From NCBI RefSeq assembly GCF_008369325.1, contig NZ_VOBI01000027.1, positions 1 through 56,870 on the forward strand: a stretch of 56,870 bases of DNA, read 5' to 3'. The translations under genes and the position numbers were made by a program. Positions 15,619 through 24,839 of the stretch are shown piece by piece. This DNA is from Pseudomonas sp. ANT_H12B. GTDB taxonomy: Bacteria; Pseudomonadota; Gammaproteobacteria; Pseudomonadales; Pseudomonadaceae. The notes beneath the pieces were generated by a model, which was not told where the DNA came from, made no database searches, and saw only the letters and a list, made by a program, of their open reading frames with translations. Within the stretch, counting starts at the first letter, position 1. The number at the start of each line of letters is the position of its first letter.

Positions 15619-17301
15619 ATGTTGCAGACTCGCGTTATTCCTCCAGCCGAAGGCGCTTACCAGTATCCGCTGCTGATTAAACGGCTGCTTATGTCCGGCG
15701 CGCGTTACGAGAAAACCCGCGAGATCGTTTACCGCGATCAGTTGCGCTACAGCTATCCGACCCTGATCGAGCGGGTCGCACGGCTGGCCAACGTACTGAC
15801 GGCGGCCGGGGTCAAGCCCGGGGATACCGTGGCGGTGATGGACTGGGACAGCCATCGTTATCTGGAATGCATGTTCGCCATCCCGATGATCGGCGCGGTC
15901 ATCCACACCATCAACGTGCGCCTGTCACCGGAGCAGATTCTCTACACCATGAACCACGCCGAGGACCGCTTCGTGTTGGTCAACAGCGAGTTCGTGGGGC
16001 TCTACAACGCGATTGCCGGGCACCTGACCACGGTCGAGAAAACCCTGCTGCTGACCGACCTGCCGGAAAAAACCGCTGATTTGCCAAACCTCGTCGGTGA
16101 GTACGAGCAGTTGCTGGCGGCCGCGAGTACGCAGTACGACTTCCAGGACTTCGACGAAAACTCGGTCGCCACCACCTTTTACACCACCGGCACCACCGGT
16201 AATCCCAAAGGTGTGTACTTCACCCATCGGCAGTTGGTGCTGCATACCATGGGCGTCTCGACCATCATGGGCGCCATCGACAGTGTGCGGCTGTTGGGCA
16301 CCAACGACGTGTACATGCCGATCACCCCGATGTTCCATGTGCACGCTTGGGGCTTGCCGTATGTGGCGACCATGCTCGGGCTCAAACAGGTTTATCCCGG
16401 CCGCTACGACCCGGAATACCTGGTGGAGCTGTGGCGCAAGGAAAAGGTCACCTTCTCCCACTGCGTGCCGACCATCCTGCAGATGGTCCTCAACGCCAAG
16501 GCTGCGCAAGGCACCGACTTCGGTGGCTGGAAAATCGTTATCGGCGGCAGTGCGCTGAACCGTGCACTGTATGACGCCGCCAAGGCCAAAGGCATTCAGC
16601 TGACCGCCGCTTATGGCATGTCGGAAACCGGGCCGCTGGTGTCCTGCGCTCACCTTAATGACGAGTTGATGGCCGGCACCGAAGACGAACGCACCACGTA
16701 CCGGATCAAGGCCGGTGTGCCGGGGCCTTTGGTGGAGGCGGCGATCGTCGACACCGATGGCAACTTCCTGCCCGCCGATGGCGAGACCCAGGGCGAACTG
16801 GTGTTGCGCGCGCCGTGGCTCACCGAGGGTTATTTCAACGAACCGCAAAAGGGCGCCGAGCTCTGGGCCGGGGGCTGGCTGCGCACCGGCGACGTCGCGA
16901 CCCTGGACAGCATGGGCGTCATCGACATTCGCGACCGGATCAAGGACGTGATCAAGACCGGCGGCGAGTGGATCTCCTCCCTGGACCTGGAAGACCTGAT
17001 CAGTCGCCATGCAGCGGTACGCGAAGTAGCAGTGGTGGGGATTGCCGATCCACAGTGGGGCGAGCGGCCGTTTGCCTTGTTGGTGATCCGCGAAGGCCAT
17101 GTGATCGGGGCCAGGGAACTCAAGGAACACCTCAAACCGTTTGTGGAACTGGGGCACCTGAGCAAGTGGGCAATCCCGAGCCAGATCGCCCTTGTTACTG
17201 AAATTCCCAAGACCAGCGTCGGCAAACTCGACAAGAAGCGAATTCGCATCGACATCACCGAATGGCAAGCCAACAACAGTACCTTCCTCTCGACGCTTTA
17301 A
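15619..17301 (+). CDS. Medium-chain fatty-acid--CoA ligase (AlkK-like)
   Basis: The 560-residue acyl-adenylate-forming enzyme activates fatty acids with ATP and CoA. The P-loop is T189-TGTTGNPKG (to 198), followed by the A5 motif YGMSETGP, the A7/A8 region GGWLRTGDVA and the C-terminal catalytic Lys536 in KTSVGKLDKKR. Overall composition matches the AlkK-type medium-chain ligases of pseudomonads. The start at 15619 has AAGGGA upstream. Gene order here (hydroxyacid dehydrogenase, ligase, DUF1302, DUF1329, LuxR) resembles P. putida PP_0762-0767 as I remember it. Confidence 0.88.
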   Translation: MLQTRVIPPAEGAYQYPLLIKRLLMSGARYEKTREIVYRDQLRYSYPTLIERVARLANVLTAAGVKPGDTVAVMDWDSHRYLECMFAIPMIGAVIHTINVRLSPEQILYTMNHAEDRFVLVNSEFVGLYNAIAGHLTTVEKTLLLTDLPEKTADLPNLVGEYEQLLAAASTQYDFQDFDENSVATTFYTTGTTGNPKGVYFTHRQLVLHTMGVSTIMGAIDSVRLLGTNDVYMPITPMFHVHAWGLPYVATMLGLKQVYPGRYDPEYLVELWRKEKVTFSHCVPTILQMVLNAKAAQGTDFGGWKIVIGGSALNRALYDAAKAKGIQLTAAYGMSETGPLVSCAHLNDELMAGTEDERTTYRIKAGVPGPLVEAAIVDTDGNFLPADGETQGELVLRAPWLTEGYFNEPQKGAELWAGGWLRTGDVATLDSMGVIDIRDRIKDVIKTGGEWISSLDLEDLISRHAAVREVAVVGIADPQWGERPFALLVIREGHVIGARELKEHLKPFVELGHLSKWAIPSQIALVTEIPKTSVGKLDKKRIRIDITEWQANNSTFLSTL

Positions 17302-17639
17302 GCGTCTTCTGGCGTGCCCGAAAAGGCACGCCAGCCCCACCAAGCAAGCGCTTGGCTTGTCAAATCCGAAATTTCAGCCATCCTTGCCGTGCCGACAGGT
17401 GTCGGTCTGGCGAAAGGACTGTTCCAGAGTGGCTGGCAGCTGCAAATCACACTTTAGAGGGATCAAGCAGTACTACCTGCTGGCTATAGTCCGCTCAAGG
17501 ATTTTTAAGAACGGAAGCAAACGCACACACCGGGGCGATGCAACTTTGGAATGACTTAGGGACACCTTGGCTCCCAGTCATCCACAGCGTTTTTAAAAGT
17601 GCTCACTGCCATAACAATAATGCACATGGAGTAGCGTCG
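17302..17639. other. 338-base gap: hairpin then probable promoter region of the DUF1302 gene
   Basis: A stem CTGGCGTGCC/GGCACGCCAG (17309-17334) just after the ligase stop probably marks its transcript end although no T run follows. The rest is the leader and promoter area of the DUF1302 gene. A TATAGT hexamer near 17480 could be a -10 box, but no good -35 sits at the right distance, and no sigma-54 type -24/-12 pair is present. GGAG eight bases before 17640 is the ribosome site. Confidence 0.5.
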
Positions 17640-19526
17640 ATGACATCAGCAAACCAGTTCTGGCGCCGGGCGAAACTGCCCCTGGCGGTCAGTCTTGCCT
17701 CTACGCTCGCCGGGCCAGCATTCGGCGTCAGTTTCAACGTTGGTGAAATCGAAGGTCAGTTCGATTCATCCCTGTCGATCGGTGCCAGTTGGTCTACCGA
17801 GAGTGCCAACAAGAACCTCATCGGCGTCAACAACGGGGGCCACGGTCTCTCCCAGACTTCCGATGACGGTCACTTGAACTTCGAGAGCGGAAAAACCTTC
17901 TCGAAGATTTTCAAGGGCATCCATGACCTTGAATTGAAATACGGCGATACCGGCGTTTTCGTCCGTGGCAAATACTGGTACGACTTCGAACTCAAAGACG
18001 AAAGCCGTCCGTTCAAGGACATCAGCGACAGCAACCGCAAAGAAGGCGCCAAGTCTGCTGGCGGGCAGATCCTCGATGCCTTCGTCTACCACAACTACGC
18101 CATTGCCGATCAGCCGGGTTCCGTGCGTCTGGGCAAGCAAGTTGTCAGCTGGGGTGAAAGTACCTTCATCGGCAGCGGCATCAACTCGATCAACCCGATC
18201 GACGTTTCCGCGTTCCGTCGCCCAGGTGCCGAGATCAAGGAAGGCCTGATCCCGGTCAACATGTTCTACGTGTCGCAGAGCCTGACCGATACGCTCTCCG
18301 CCGAAGCCTTCTACCAGCTGGAATGGGACCAGACCATCGTTGATAACTGCGGCACATTCTTCTCTCAGCCGGACATCATTGCCGACGGTTGCGACAACAA
18401 CCTGCGCGTGCTGAACAAGCGCTCGACCATTCCGGCCGCCGCCTTGCCGACGCTGGGCGCGCTGGGTGTCGACGTCAACAACGAAGGCGTGCTGGTACGC
18501 CGTGGCCCGGATCGCGATGCGCGCGACAGCGGCCAATGGGGCGCGTCCCTCAAATACATGTTCGAGCCGCTGGACACCGAGTTCGGCGCTTATTTCATGA
18601 ACTACCACAGCCGTGCGCCGATCTTCAGCGCCACCGGCGCCCCGGCATCGACCTATGCCCGGGTGGGGGCTTTGCCTGCGCAGCTTCGTGCCTTGGCGCC
18701 ACTGGTTGTCGCGGGTAACTCGAACTACTTCGTCGAGTACCCGGAAGACATCCGCCTGTACGGCTTGAGCTTCTCCACCACCCTGCCTACCGGTACGGCG
18801 TGGAGCGGTGAAATCAGCTACCGTCCGAACGCGCCGGTACAGCTCAACTCCACCGATATCCTGTTTGCCGGTGTACGTCCTTTGGGCGGCGCGCTGACCA
18901 ACGCTTCGCTGCTCAACGGCGTACCGGGTCAGGACTTGCACGGCTATCGCCGCAAGGAAGTCACCCAGTTCCAGACCACCCTGACGCACTTCTTCGATCA
19001 GGTCATGGGCGCCAGCCGCCTGACCCTGGTGGGCGAAGTGGGCGTGACCCACGTCGGCGGTCTGGAAAGCACCTCCAATGTCCGTTATGGCCGTGATCCG
19101 GTCTACGGTCCTGGCGAGTTGCCTGCCACCGGCGGTGCCAACACCTGCGTGGCACTTAACTCCAGCACCATCGCCGGTGCCGGTCCAGGTGCTGCCACCA
19201 ACAACCGCAGCCGCAATTGCAACGACGAAGGCTTTACCACGTCGACATCGTGGGGCTACCGCGGTCGTGCCATCTGGGAATACAACGACGTGTTCGCCGG
19301 TGTGAACCTCAAGCCAAACGTGGCCTGGTCCCATGACGTGAGCGGTTACTCGCCTGGCCCTGGCGGCAACTTCGAGGAAGGTCGCAAAGCGGTGAGCCTG
19401 GGCGTCGATGCCGAGTACCAGAACACCTACACCGCGAGCCTGGCGTACACCAACTTCTTCGACGGCAAGTACACCACCGTGGATGACCGCGACTTCGTTG
19501 CGCTCAGCTTCGGCGTGAACTTCTAA
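17640..19526 (+). CDS. DUF1302 family outer-membrane beta-barrel-like protein
   Basis: The 628-residue protein has a signal peptide (basic WRRAKLP start, hydrophobic stretch, cleavage near AFG) and then the DUF1302 pattern: FNVGEIEGQFDSSLSIGASW, LRLGKQVVSWGE-like segment (SVRLGKQVVSWGEST) and a terminal aromatic strand ending FGVNF, as expected for an outer-membrane barrel. It is followed after 28 bases by the DUF1329 gene and forms a pair with it, as commonly seen in Pseudomonas. Proposed roles include transport of hydrophobic compounds; none is established by the sequence. Confidence 0.88.
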   Translation: MTSANQFWRRAKLPLAVSLASTLAGPAFGVSFNVGEIEGQFDSSLSIGASWSTESANKNLIGVNNGGHGLSQTSDDGHLNFESGKTFSKIFKGIHDLELKYGDTGVFVRGKYWYDFELKDESRPFKDISDSNRKEGAKSAGGQILDAFVYHNYAIADQPGSVRLGKQVVSWGESTFIGSGINSINPIDVSAFRRPGAEIKEGLIPVNMFYVSQSLTDTLSAEAFYQLEWDQTIVDNCGTFFSQPDIIADGCDNNLRVLNKRSTIPAAALPTLGALGVDVNNEGVLVRRGPDRDARDSGQWGASLKYMFEPLDTEFGAYFMNYHSRAPIFSATGAPASTYARVGALPAQLRALAPLVVAGNSNYFVEYPEDIRLYGLSFSTTLPTGTAWSGEISYRPNAPVQLNSTDILFAGVRPLGGALTNASLLNGVPGQDLHGYRRKEVTQFQTTLTHFFDQVMGASRLTLVGEVGVTHVGGLESTSNVRYGRDPVYGPGELPATGGANTCVALNSSTIAGAGPGAATNNRSRNCNDEGFTTSTSWGYRGRAIWEYNDVFAGVNLKPNVAWSHDVSGYSPGPGGNFEEGRKAVSLGVDAEYQNTYTASLAYTNFFDGKYTTVDDRDFVALSFGVNF

Positions 19527-19554
19527 GCACAGCATTATCAGGACGAACACACCT

Positions 19555-20919
19555 ATGAAAATAACAAAGAGTCTGTTCCACGTCGGTGTTCTGGGGCTTT
19601 CGCTGCTGGCGACCGGCGTGATGGCGGCGGTCCCTGCGGCCGAAGCGGACAAGCTGGGCAAAAGTCTGACCCCGATGGGCGCCGAGATGGCGGGTAACGC
19701 CGACGGTTCGATTCCAGCCTGGAAACCGATGGCGAAAAACGCCGGCACCGTCGACAGCAAAGGTTTCCTGTCCGACCCGTTCGTCAGTGAAAAACCGCTG
19801 TTCACCATCACCGCGCAGAACGTTGACCAGTACAAGGAAAAGCTCGCCCCGGGCCAGTACGCGATGTTCAAGCGTTACCCGGAAACCTTCAAGATGCCGG
19901 TCTACCCGTCCCATCGCGGCGCGACCGTGCCGGATAACGTGTTCGCCTCCATCAAGAAAAACGCCACCAGCACCAACCTGGTGTCCGGCGGCAACGGTCT
20001 GGAAAACTTCGAAACCGCCGTTCCGTTCCCGATTCCGAAGACCGGCGTTGAAGTCATCTGGAACCACATCACCCGCTATCGCGGTGGCAGCGTGACCCGT
20101 CTGGTCACCCAGGCCACGCCGCAGCCAAACGGCTCGTTCAGCCTGGTGTACTTCCAGGATCAGTTCGTGTTCCGCGACAAAATGAAGGACTACGATCCGG
20201 CGAACCCGGGCAACATCCTGTTCTACTTCAAGCAGAAAGTGACCGCGCCGGCACGTCTGGCCGGTGGTGTGCTGCTGGTGCACGAAACCCTTGACCAGGT
20301 TAAAGAGCCGCGTTCGGCGTGGGTCTACAACGCCGGTCAGCGTCGTGTGCGTCGTGCGCCACAAGTGTCCTATGACGGGCCGGGTACTGCGGCTGATGGC
20401 CTGCGTACCTCCGATAATCTGGACATGTACAACGGTGCACCGGATCGCTACGACTGGAAACTCGAAGGCAAAAAAGAGATGTACATCGCCTCCGACAGCT
20501 ACAAGCTCGACGATCCGAAACTGAAGTACGCCGACATCATCAAGGCCGGTCACATCAACCAGGACCTGGCTCGTTACGAGCTGCGCCGGGTCTGGCATGT
20601 GGTTGCAACCCTGAAAGAAGGTCAGCGCCACATTTACGCCAAGCGTGACTTCTACATCGACGAAGACACCTGGCAAGCGGCCGTGATCGACCACTACGAC
20701 GGTCGTAATCAACTGTGGCGTGTGGCGGAAGCTCACTCCCAGAATTACTACAACGTTCAAGTGCCGTGGTACACCCTGGAAACCTTGTACGACCTGCAAT
20801 CGGGTCGTTACCTGGCGCTGGGTATGAAGAACGAAGAGAAATCGGCGTATGACTTCGGCTTCACCGCGACCACCAGCGATTTCACTCCGGCTGCGCTGCG
20901 TCAGGATGGGGTTCGTTAA
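19555..20919 (+). CDS. DUF1329 family exported protein
   Basis: The 454-residue protein starts with a signal peptide (MKITKSLFHVGVLGLSLLAT, cleavage near VMA-A). The mature part shows the DUF1329 hallmarks: AEADKLGKSLTPMGAEMAGN, a W-N-H-I-x-R-Y-R-G-G block and the C-terminal LETLYDLQSGRYLALGMKNE. The family is thought to have a LolA/LolB-like lipid-binding fold. It pairs with the DUF1302 gene, suggesting a periplasmic carrier and its outer-membrane partner. The strong terminator at 20948 ends this unit. Confidence 0.88.
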   Translation: MKITKSLFHVGVLGLSLLATGVMAAVPAAEADKLGKSLTPMGAEMAGNADGSIPAWKPMAKNAGTVDSKGFLSDPFVSEKPLFTITAQNVDQYKEKLAPGQYAMFKRYPETFKMPVYPSHRGATVPDNVFASIKKNATSTNLVSGGNGLENFETAVPFPIPKTGVEVIWNHITRYRGGSVTRLVTQATPQPNGSFSLVYFQDQFVFRDKMKDYDPANPGNILFYFKQKVTAPARLAGGVLLVHETLDQVKEPRSAWVYNAGQRRVRRAPQVSYDGPGTAADGLRTSDNLDMYNGAPDRYDWKLEGKKEMYIASDSYKLDDPKLKYADIIKAGHINQDLARYELRRVWHVVATLKEGQRHIYAKRDFYIDEDTWQAAVIDHYDGRNQLWRVAEAHSQNYYNVQVPWYTLETLYDLQSGRYLALGMKNEEKSAYDFGFTATTSDFTPAALRQDGVR

Positions 20920-20947
20920 CCTGCACTGAACAGAGGCCGCATCCTCG

Positions 20948-20981
20948 AAAACGCCCCGACTGGTTCGGGGCGTTTTTTTTT
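20948..20981 (+). terminator. Rho-independent terminator of the DUF1302-DUF1329 unit
   Basis: AAACGCCCCGA pairs with TCGGGGCGTTT around a short CTGGT loop, followed by a run of T. Confidence 0.92.
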
Positions 20982-21010
20982 GCCTGAAATATTCGGCGCG
21001 TGAGATGGCC

Positions 21011-21110
21011 TCTTCGCGAGCAGGCTCGCTCCCACACTGGATCTGCATTGCGCACAGATTTTATGCCCACCGAAGATCAAATGTGGGAGCGAGCCCGCTC
21101 GCGAAGAGGG
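21011..21110. repeat. REPIN
   Basis: Inverted REP copies CGCGAGCAGGCTCGCTCCC (from 21015) and GGGAGCGAGCCCGCTCGCG (from 21085), about 50 bases apart. Confidence 0.88.
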
Positions 21111-21269
21111 CGACACGGTCTGTCAGGAAAACTTCATCTGCGGCCCGGCAACTTTGGGTTGTATTCTTTTTGTAGCCATTTGTAGCAATAACCTTCATTC
21201 CCTCTTCGTTTACCGCTAGTCTGCGGACATCTGCAACGCCGCCAACAGCATTTCAAACAAGAGCCGGCC

Positions 21270-24008
21270 ATGACTGATTTGTCCTCACACCCGGGCCCTG
21301 CAAGCGTTGCCGTCACTGCACTGGACGGGCGTTTTTTTCGGCCTCCGTTGCCCGACGGCCATGTGCTGCGGCCTCGACTGTGCGAGCGCCTGAGTGCTGG
21401 GCTCGGTGGCAGGCTGTTGCTGGTCAGCGCGCCAGCGGGGTTTGGCAAGAGTTCGTTGGCGGTCGAGTTCTGTCAGGGGTTGCCGGATCACTGGCAAAGC
21501 CTTTGGCTGGGGTTGAGTCCGCGAGACAGCGATCCCGGTCGTTTTCTTGAACGGTTGCTCGAAGGCCTTCAGGACTATTTCCCGCGGCTGGGCAGCCAGT
21601 CTCTGGGGCTGCTGAAAATGCGTCAGCGCCATCAGCCATTTGCTTTCGAAGAATGGCTGGACGGTTTGCTCGACGAGTTGGCCCTGCGTCTGTCGCCGAC
21701 GGCGCCACTGTTACTCGTACTCGACGACTACCATTTGGCCCAAGGGCCGGTTCTCGATCGCTGCCTGCAGTTTTTCCTCAATCATCTGCCTGACGGCTTG
21801 CTGGTGATGGTCACCAGCCGGCAGCGGCCGGACTGGCATCTGGCGCGTCTGCGGTTGTCACGGCAACTGCTCGAGTTGCACGAGCAGGACTTGCGCCTGA
21901 CCCACGATGAAGCGCTGACCCTGCTCGATCGGCACAGCAGCTCCCTGCGCGGCGAAGCGCTGGAGAGCCTGATCCAGCGCAGCGAAGGCTGGGTCGCCGG
22001 ACTGCGTTTCTGGTTGCTGGCAGCGTCCGAAGCGGGCACCCATGGCGCCTTGCCACAAGCGCTGCACGGCGGGGAAGGGCTGATCCGCGACTACCTGCTC
22101 GAAGAAGTCATCGATTGCCTGCCCGCTGAGGTGCAGTCATTCCTTTACGACACGGCACCCCAGGAACGCTTTTGCAGCGAACTGTGCGACGCCGTTCGCG
22201 AAGCCCACGACAGCGCCGAGATCCTGCGTTTTCTGCTGGCTCATCAGGTGTTCCTGGTGCCGCTGGACGAAAGCGGTAACTGGTATCGCTATCACCATCT
22301 GTTTTCCGACCTGCTGCGCACCCGGCCTACCGCTCAGGCGATCGTGCCGGCAGCCAGCCTGCACCTGCGCGCCTGCCGCTGGTTCAATGCCCAGGGGCTG
22401 CTTGATGAGGCGGTGGAGCAAGCGCTGCGTGCCGGGCACCTGGACGTCGCGGCGAACCTGGTGCAGAACCTCTCGGAAGAACAATTGCTGGCCGAACAGA
22501 ACGTCGGCATGTTGCTGCGCTGGAAAATGGACCTGCCCGACAGCCTGCTGATCAGCACGCCACGGCTGATCGTGCTCTACAGCTGGGCGTTGGGGCTGGC
22601 CTGTCAACTGGACGCCGCCGAGGAGCTGGCCAGTCATTTGAGCCGCTTCCTGCCGGCACCATCGGCCACTGCGCAGAAATCCATGCTGGCGCAGTGGCTG
22701 GCCTTGAGCGGCATCATCGCTCGCGGGCGCGGCAATCGTGAGCTGACGCTGCTCTATTGCACCGAAGCGTTGGAGAGCCTTCCGTCCAAGCGTTACGGCC
22801 AGCGACTGATGTGCCTCTCGACCCTGTCCAACCTTGCCATTGCCGATGGCGACTTGTGGCGTGCGCGGGGGTTGAACCGTGAATCCCTGGAGTTGGCGCA
22901 ACGGGTCGGCAACCCGTTGTTCGAAGCGCTGGCCCATTACGACCGTGCTCGCGTGTTGCAAGCACGAGGGGAAATCCTGCGTTCACTGGATGAAGTGCGT
23001 CAGGGGTTGCAACGCCTGCACGGGTTATCCCCGCAACGGCTCTATGCGGTGCGCGCCCGACTGACGTTGTATGAAGGTTTTTTACTGGCCCTGCGCCTGC
23101 AACCACACGCTGCGCGGGTGCGTTTGCAGGCGGGTTTATCGGAAGCGCGGGCGTGTCGCGATATCAGCGTATTGATCGGTCATTGCGTCATTGCCAGGCT
23201 CGAAGGCAGCAGCGGCGAGTTTGCCAAAGCCTTTGCCGAACTCGCCGAAGCCGAACGGCTGATGCACATCTGGGACGTACCGCCGATCTACTACCTGGCG
23301 ATGATCACCCTGGTCAAATGTGAACTGTGGCTGGCCCAGGGCCGCACCGATCTGGCCGAAGCCTGGCTGGCACGATTGAGCCAGACCTACAACGGCGAAC
23401 GGGCGGCCGCACCGCCGGAATTCCATCCACAGTTGCCTTTGCACATCGAGTTGCAGCAAGCCTTGCTGGATGTCATTCGGGGGCAACCGATGCTCGCCGA
23501 AGGACGATTGAATGCGTTGCTGGAGCATGGTCAGAAAACCGGCAGGCAGCTGCTCAGCGTCATGGCACTGACTCAGAAAGTGACGTTGTTGCTGGGTAGC
23601 GGACGCGAACCCGAGGCTCGAAAGGCACTGGCCCAAGCGCTGGAAGCTGCGGCGGGTGGAGTGCTGCAACCGTTTGACGGCTTGTTGGCTGAACATCCGG
23701 ACTGGCTGCGTGGCCAATTTCAACTCTGCACGCTGACGCCTGTTTCACAGAGCCTTTCCGACAAACTTCCGATACTGCCGGTCCGTCCAGTACTGGAGTC
23801 ATCCAGCGCGGCGGAACAACTCAGTACGCGGGAAATGGCTGTCCTGCGCTTGATCGCCCAAGGCTGCTCGAACCAGGAAATCAGCGATCAGTTGTTCATC
23901 TCCCTGCACACGGTGAAAACCCACGCCAGCCATATCAACAGCAAGCTTGGAGTTGACCGGCGCACGCAGGCGGTAGCGCGGGCGAAGGAGTTGGGGGTGT
24001 TGGGCTGA
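21270..24008 (+). CDS. MalT-type LuxR-family transcriptional regulator (STAND ATPase)
   Basis: This 912-residue protein has a P-loop APAGFGKSS (A54-S62) and Walker B LLLVLDDYH in a STAND NTPase domain, a winged-helix/TPR-like helical middle (about 330-820) and a C-terminal LuxR HTH, LSTREMAVLRLIAQGCSNQE with the recognition helix ISLHTVKTHAS. Such proteins oligomerise on binding an inducer and activate transcription. It is directly downstream of the DUF1302/DUF1329 pair and acyl-CoA ligase, its probable targets. Inducer unknown. Confidence 0.9.
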   Translation: MTDLSSHPGPASVAVTALDGRFFRPPLPDGHVLRPRLCERLSAGLGGRLLLVSAPAGFGKSSLAVEFCQGLPDHWQSLWLGLSPRDSDPGRFLERLLEGLQDYFPRLGSQSLGLLKMRQRHQPFAFEEWLDGLLDELALRLSPTAPLLLVLDDYHLAQGPVLDRCLQFFLNHLPDGLLVMVTSRQRPDWHLARLRLSRQLLELHEQDLRLTHDEALTLLDRHSSSLRGEALESLIQRSEGWVAGLRFWLLAASEAGTHGALPQALHGGEGLIRDYLLEEVIDCLPAEVQSFLYDTAPQERFCSELCDAVREAHDSAEILRFLLAHQVFLVPLDESGNWYRYHHLFSDLLRTRPTAQAIVPAASLHLRACRWFNAQGLLDEAVEQALRAGHLDVAANLVQNLSEEQLLAEQNVGMLLRWKMDLPDSLLISTPRLIVLYSWALGLACQLDAAEELASHLSRFLPAPSATAQKSMLAQWLALSGIIARGRGNRELTLLYCTEALESLPSKRYGQRLMCLSTLSNLAIADGDLWRARGLNRESLELAQRVGNPLFEALAHYDRARVLQARGEILRSLDEVRQGLQRLHGLSPQRLYAVRARLTLYEGFLLALRLQPHAARVRLQAGLSEARACRDISVLIGHCVIARLEGSSGEFAKAFAELAEAERLMHIWDVPPIYYLAMITLVKCELWLAQGRTDLAEAWLARLSQTYNGERAAAPPEFHPQLPLHIELQQALLDVIRGQPMLAEGRLNALLEHGQKTGRQLLSVMALTQKVTLLLGSGREPEARKALAQALEAAAGGVLQPFDGLLAEHPDWLRGQFQLCTLTPVSQSLSDKLPILPVRPVLESSSAAEQLSTREMAVLRLIAQGCSNQEISDQLFISLHTVKTHASHINSKLGVDRRTQAVARAKELGVLG

Positions 24009-24095
24009 ACGTTGTTTGGCAATACACATGGCCGTAAAAGGCTTGATTGCGATTTGTGCGAAAATCGCCCATCCCCGTTTACCGAGCAGCCCCCG

Positions 24096-24737
24096 ATGTC
24101 CAAGCAACCGACCCTCATCCGCGAAATCTTCCCCGTCGGCCCGTTGCAGTGCAACTGCACGATCATCGGCGATCCGATCACCAAAAAGGCCATCGTGGTC
24201 GATCCGGGTGGCAATCACGAACTGATCCTCGCACGGCTCGACGCCCTGGGCCTGAAAGTGGTCAGCATCATTCACACCCACGCGCACCTCGATCACTTCC
24301 TGGCTTCCGGTCAGTTGAAGGAGAAAACCGGCGCAACCCTGCATCTGCACAAAGACGATCAGTTCCTCTGGGACAACCTGGAAATGCAGTGCCAGATGTT
24401 CGGTGTGCCTTACACGCCGGTGCCGTCGCCGGATCGCTGGTTGGCCGATGATGAAGAGCTGGCCTGCGGCTGCGGCGTGGCGTTGCACACGCCGGGTCAT
24501 ACGCCGGGCTCCATGAGCTTTTGGTTTTCAGAGGCTAAGCTGCTGATTGCCGGCGACACGTTGTTTCGTCGCGGGGTAGGGCGCACGGATTTGTGGGGTG
24601 GCGATCAGGCAACTATCGTGCGTTCGATCAAGCAGCGGTTGTACACGCTTGATGAAGAGGCGACGGTGGTGACCGGGCATGGTCCGGACACGCGCCTTGG
24701 CGATGAGATGCGCGAGAACCCTTTTGTGCGGGCTTAA
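24096..24737 (+). CDS. MBL-fold metallo-hydrolase (glyoxalase II-like)
   Basis: The 213-residue protein contains the metallo-beta-lactamase signature HTHAHLDHF (binuclear zinc site), a later HTPGHTPGSM, GDTLFRRGVGRTD and a final VVTGHGPDT, the pattern of GloB/YcbL-type hydrolases. YcbL-like enzymes hydrolyse S-D-lactoylglutathione poorly or not at all, so the substrate stays open. The start at 24096 begins the conserved part and the upstream frame from 24012 reads non-coding-like sequence. Confidence 0.86.
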   Translation: MSKQPTLIREIFPVGPLQCNCTIIGDPITKKAIVVDPGGNHELILARLDALGLKVVSIIHTHAHLDHFLASGQLKEKTGATLHLHKDDQFLWDNLEMQCQMFGVPYTPVPSPDRWLADDEELACGCGVALHTPGHTPGSMSFWFSEAKLLIAGDTLFRRGVGRTDLWGGDQATIVRSIKQRLYTLDEEATVVTGHGPDTRLGDEMRENPFVRA

Positions 24738-24839
24738 TTGTTACAGACGGAATTTTTGTCCGCCGAAAGGATCCAACGCCCGCAAAGGCTGATGCCTTGT
24801 CCGTTGCACCACAGAATGCAAAAAAAGTAGGAGCTCTTC

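Larger units (their letters stand above)
20920..21269. other. 350-base gap holding a terminator, a REPIN and the regulator's promoter region
   Basis: The terminator (20948-20981) and REPIN (21011-21110) fill most of the gap. The remaining 160 bases before the LuxR gene start contain no clear operator. An AT-rich TTGTATTCTTTTTGTAGCC region around 21157-21190 is the likely promoter area. Confidence 0.5.

Noticed and set aside
15925..17343. 472-codon open frame on the minus strand
   Set aside because: Shadow of the acyl-CoA ligase gene, with many H and Q and no motif.
17302..17639. Possible sigma-54 promoter before the DUF1302 gene
   Set aside because: TGGCAG-CTGCAAA at about 17430 has GG and GC only seven bases apart instead of the required twelve.
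17766..19871. 701-codon open frame on the minus strand
   Set aside because: It is antisense to the DUF1302 gene, has no domain and arises from GC-rich codon third positions.
19504..21048. 514-codon open frame on the minus strand
   Set aside because: It is antisense to the DUF1329 gene and crosses a terminator and half of a REPIN; its composition is not protein-like.
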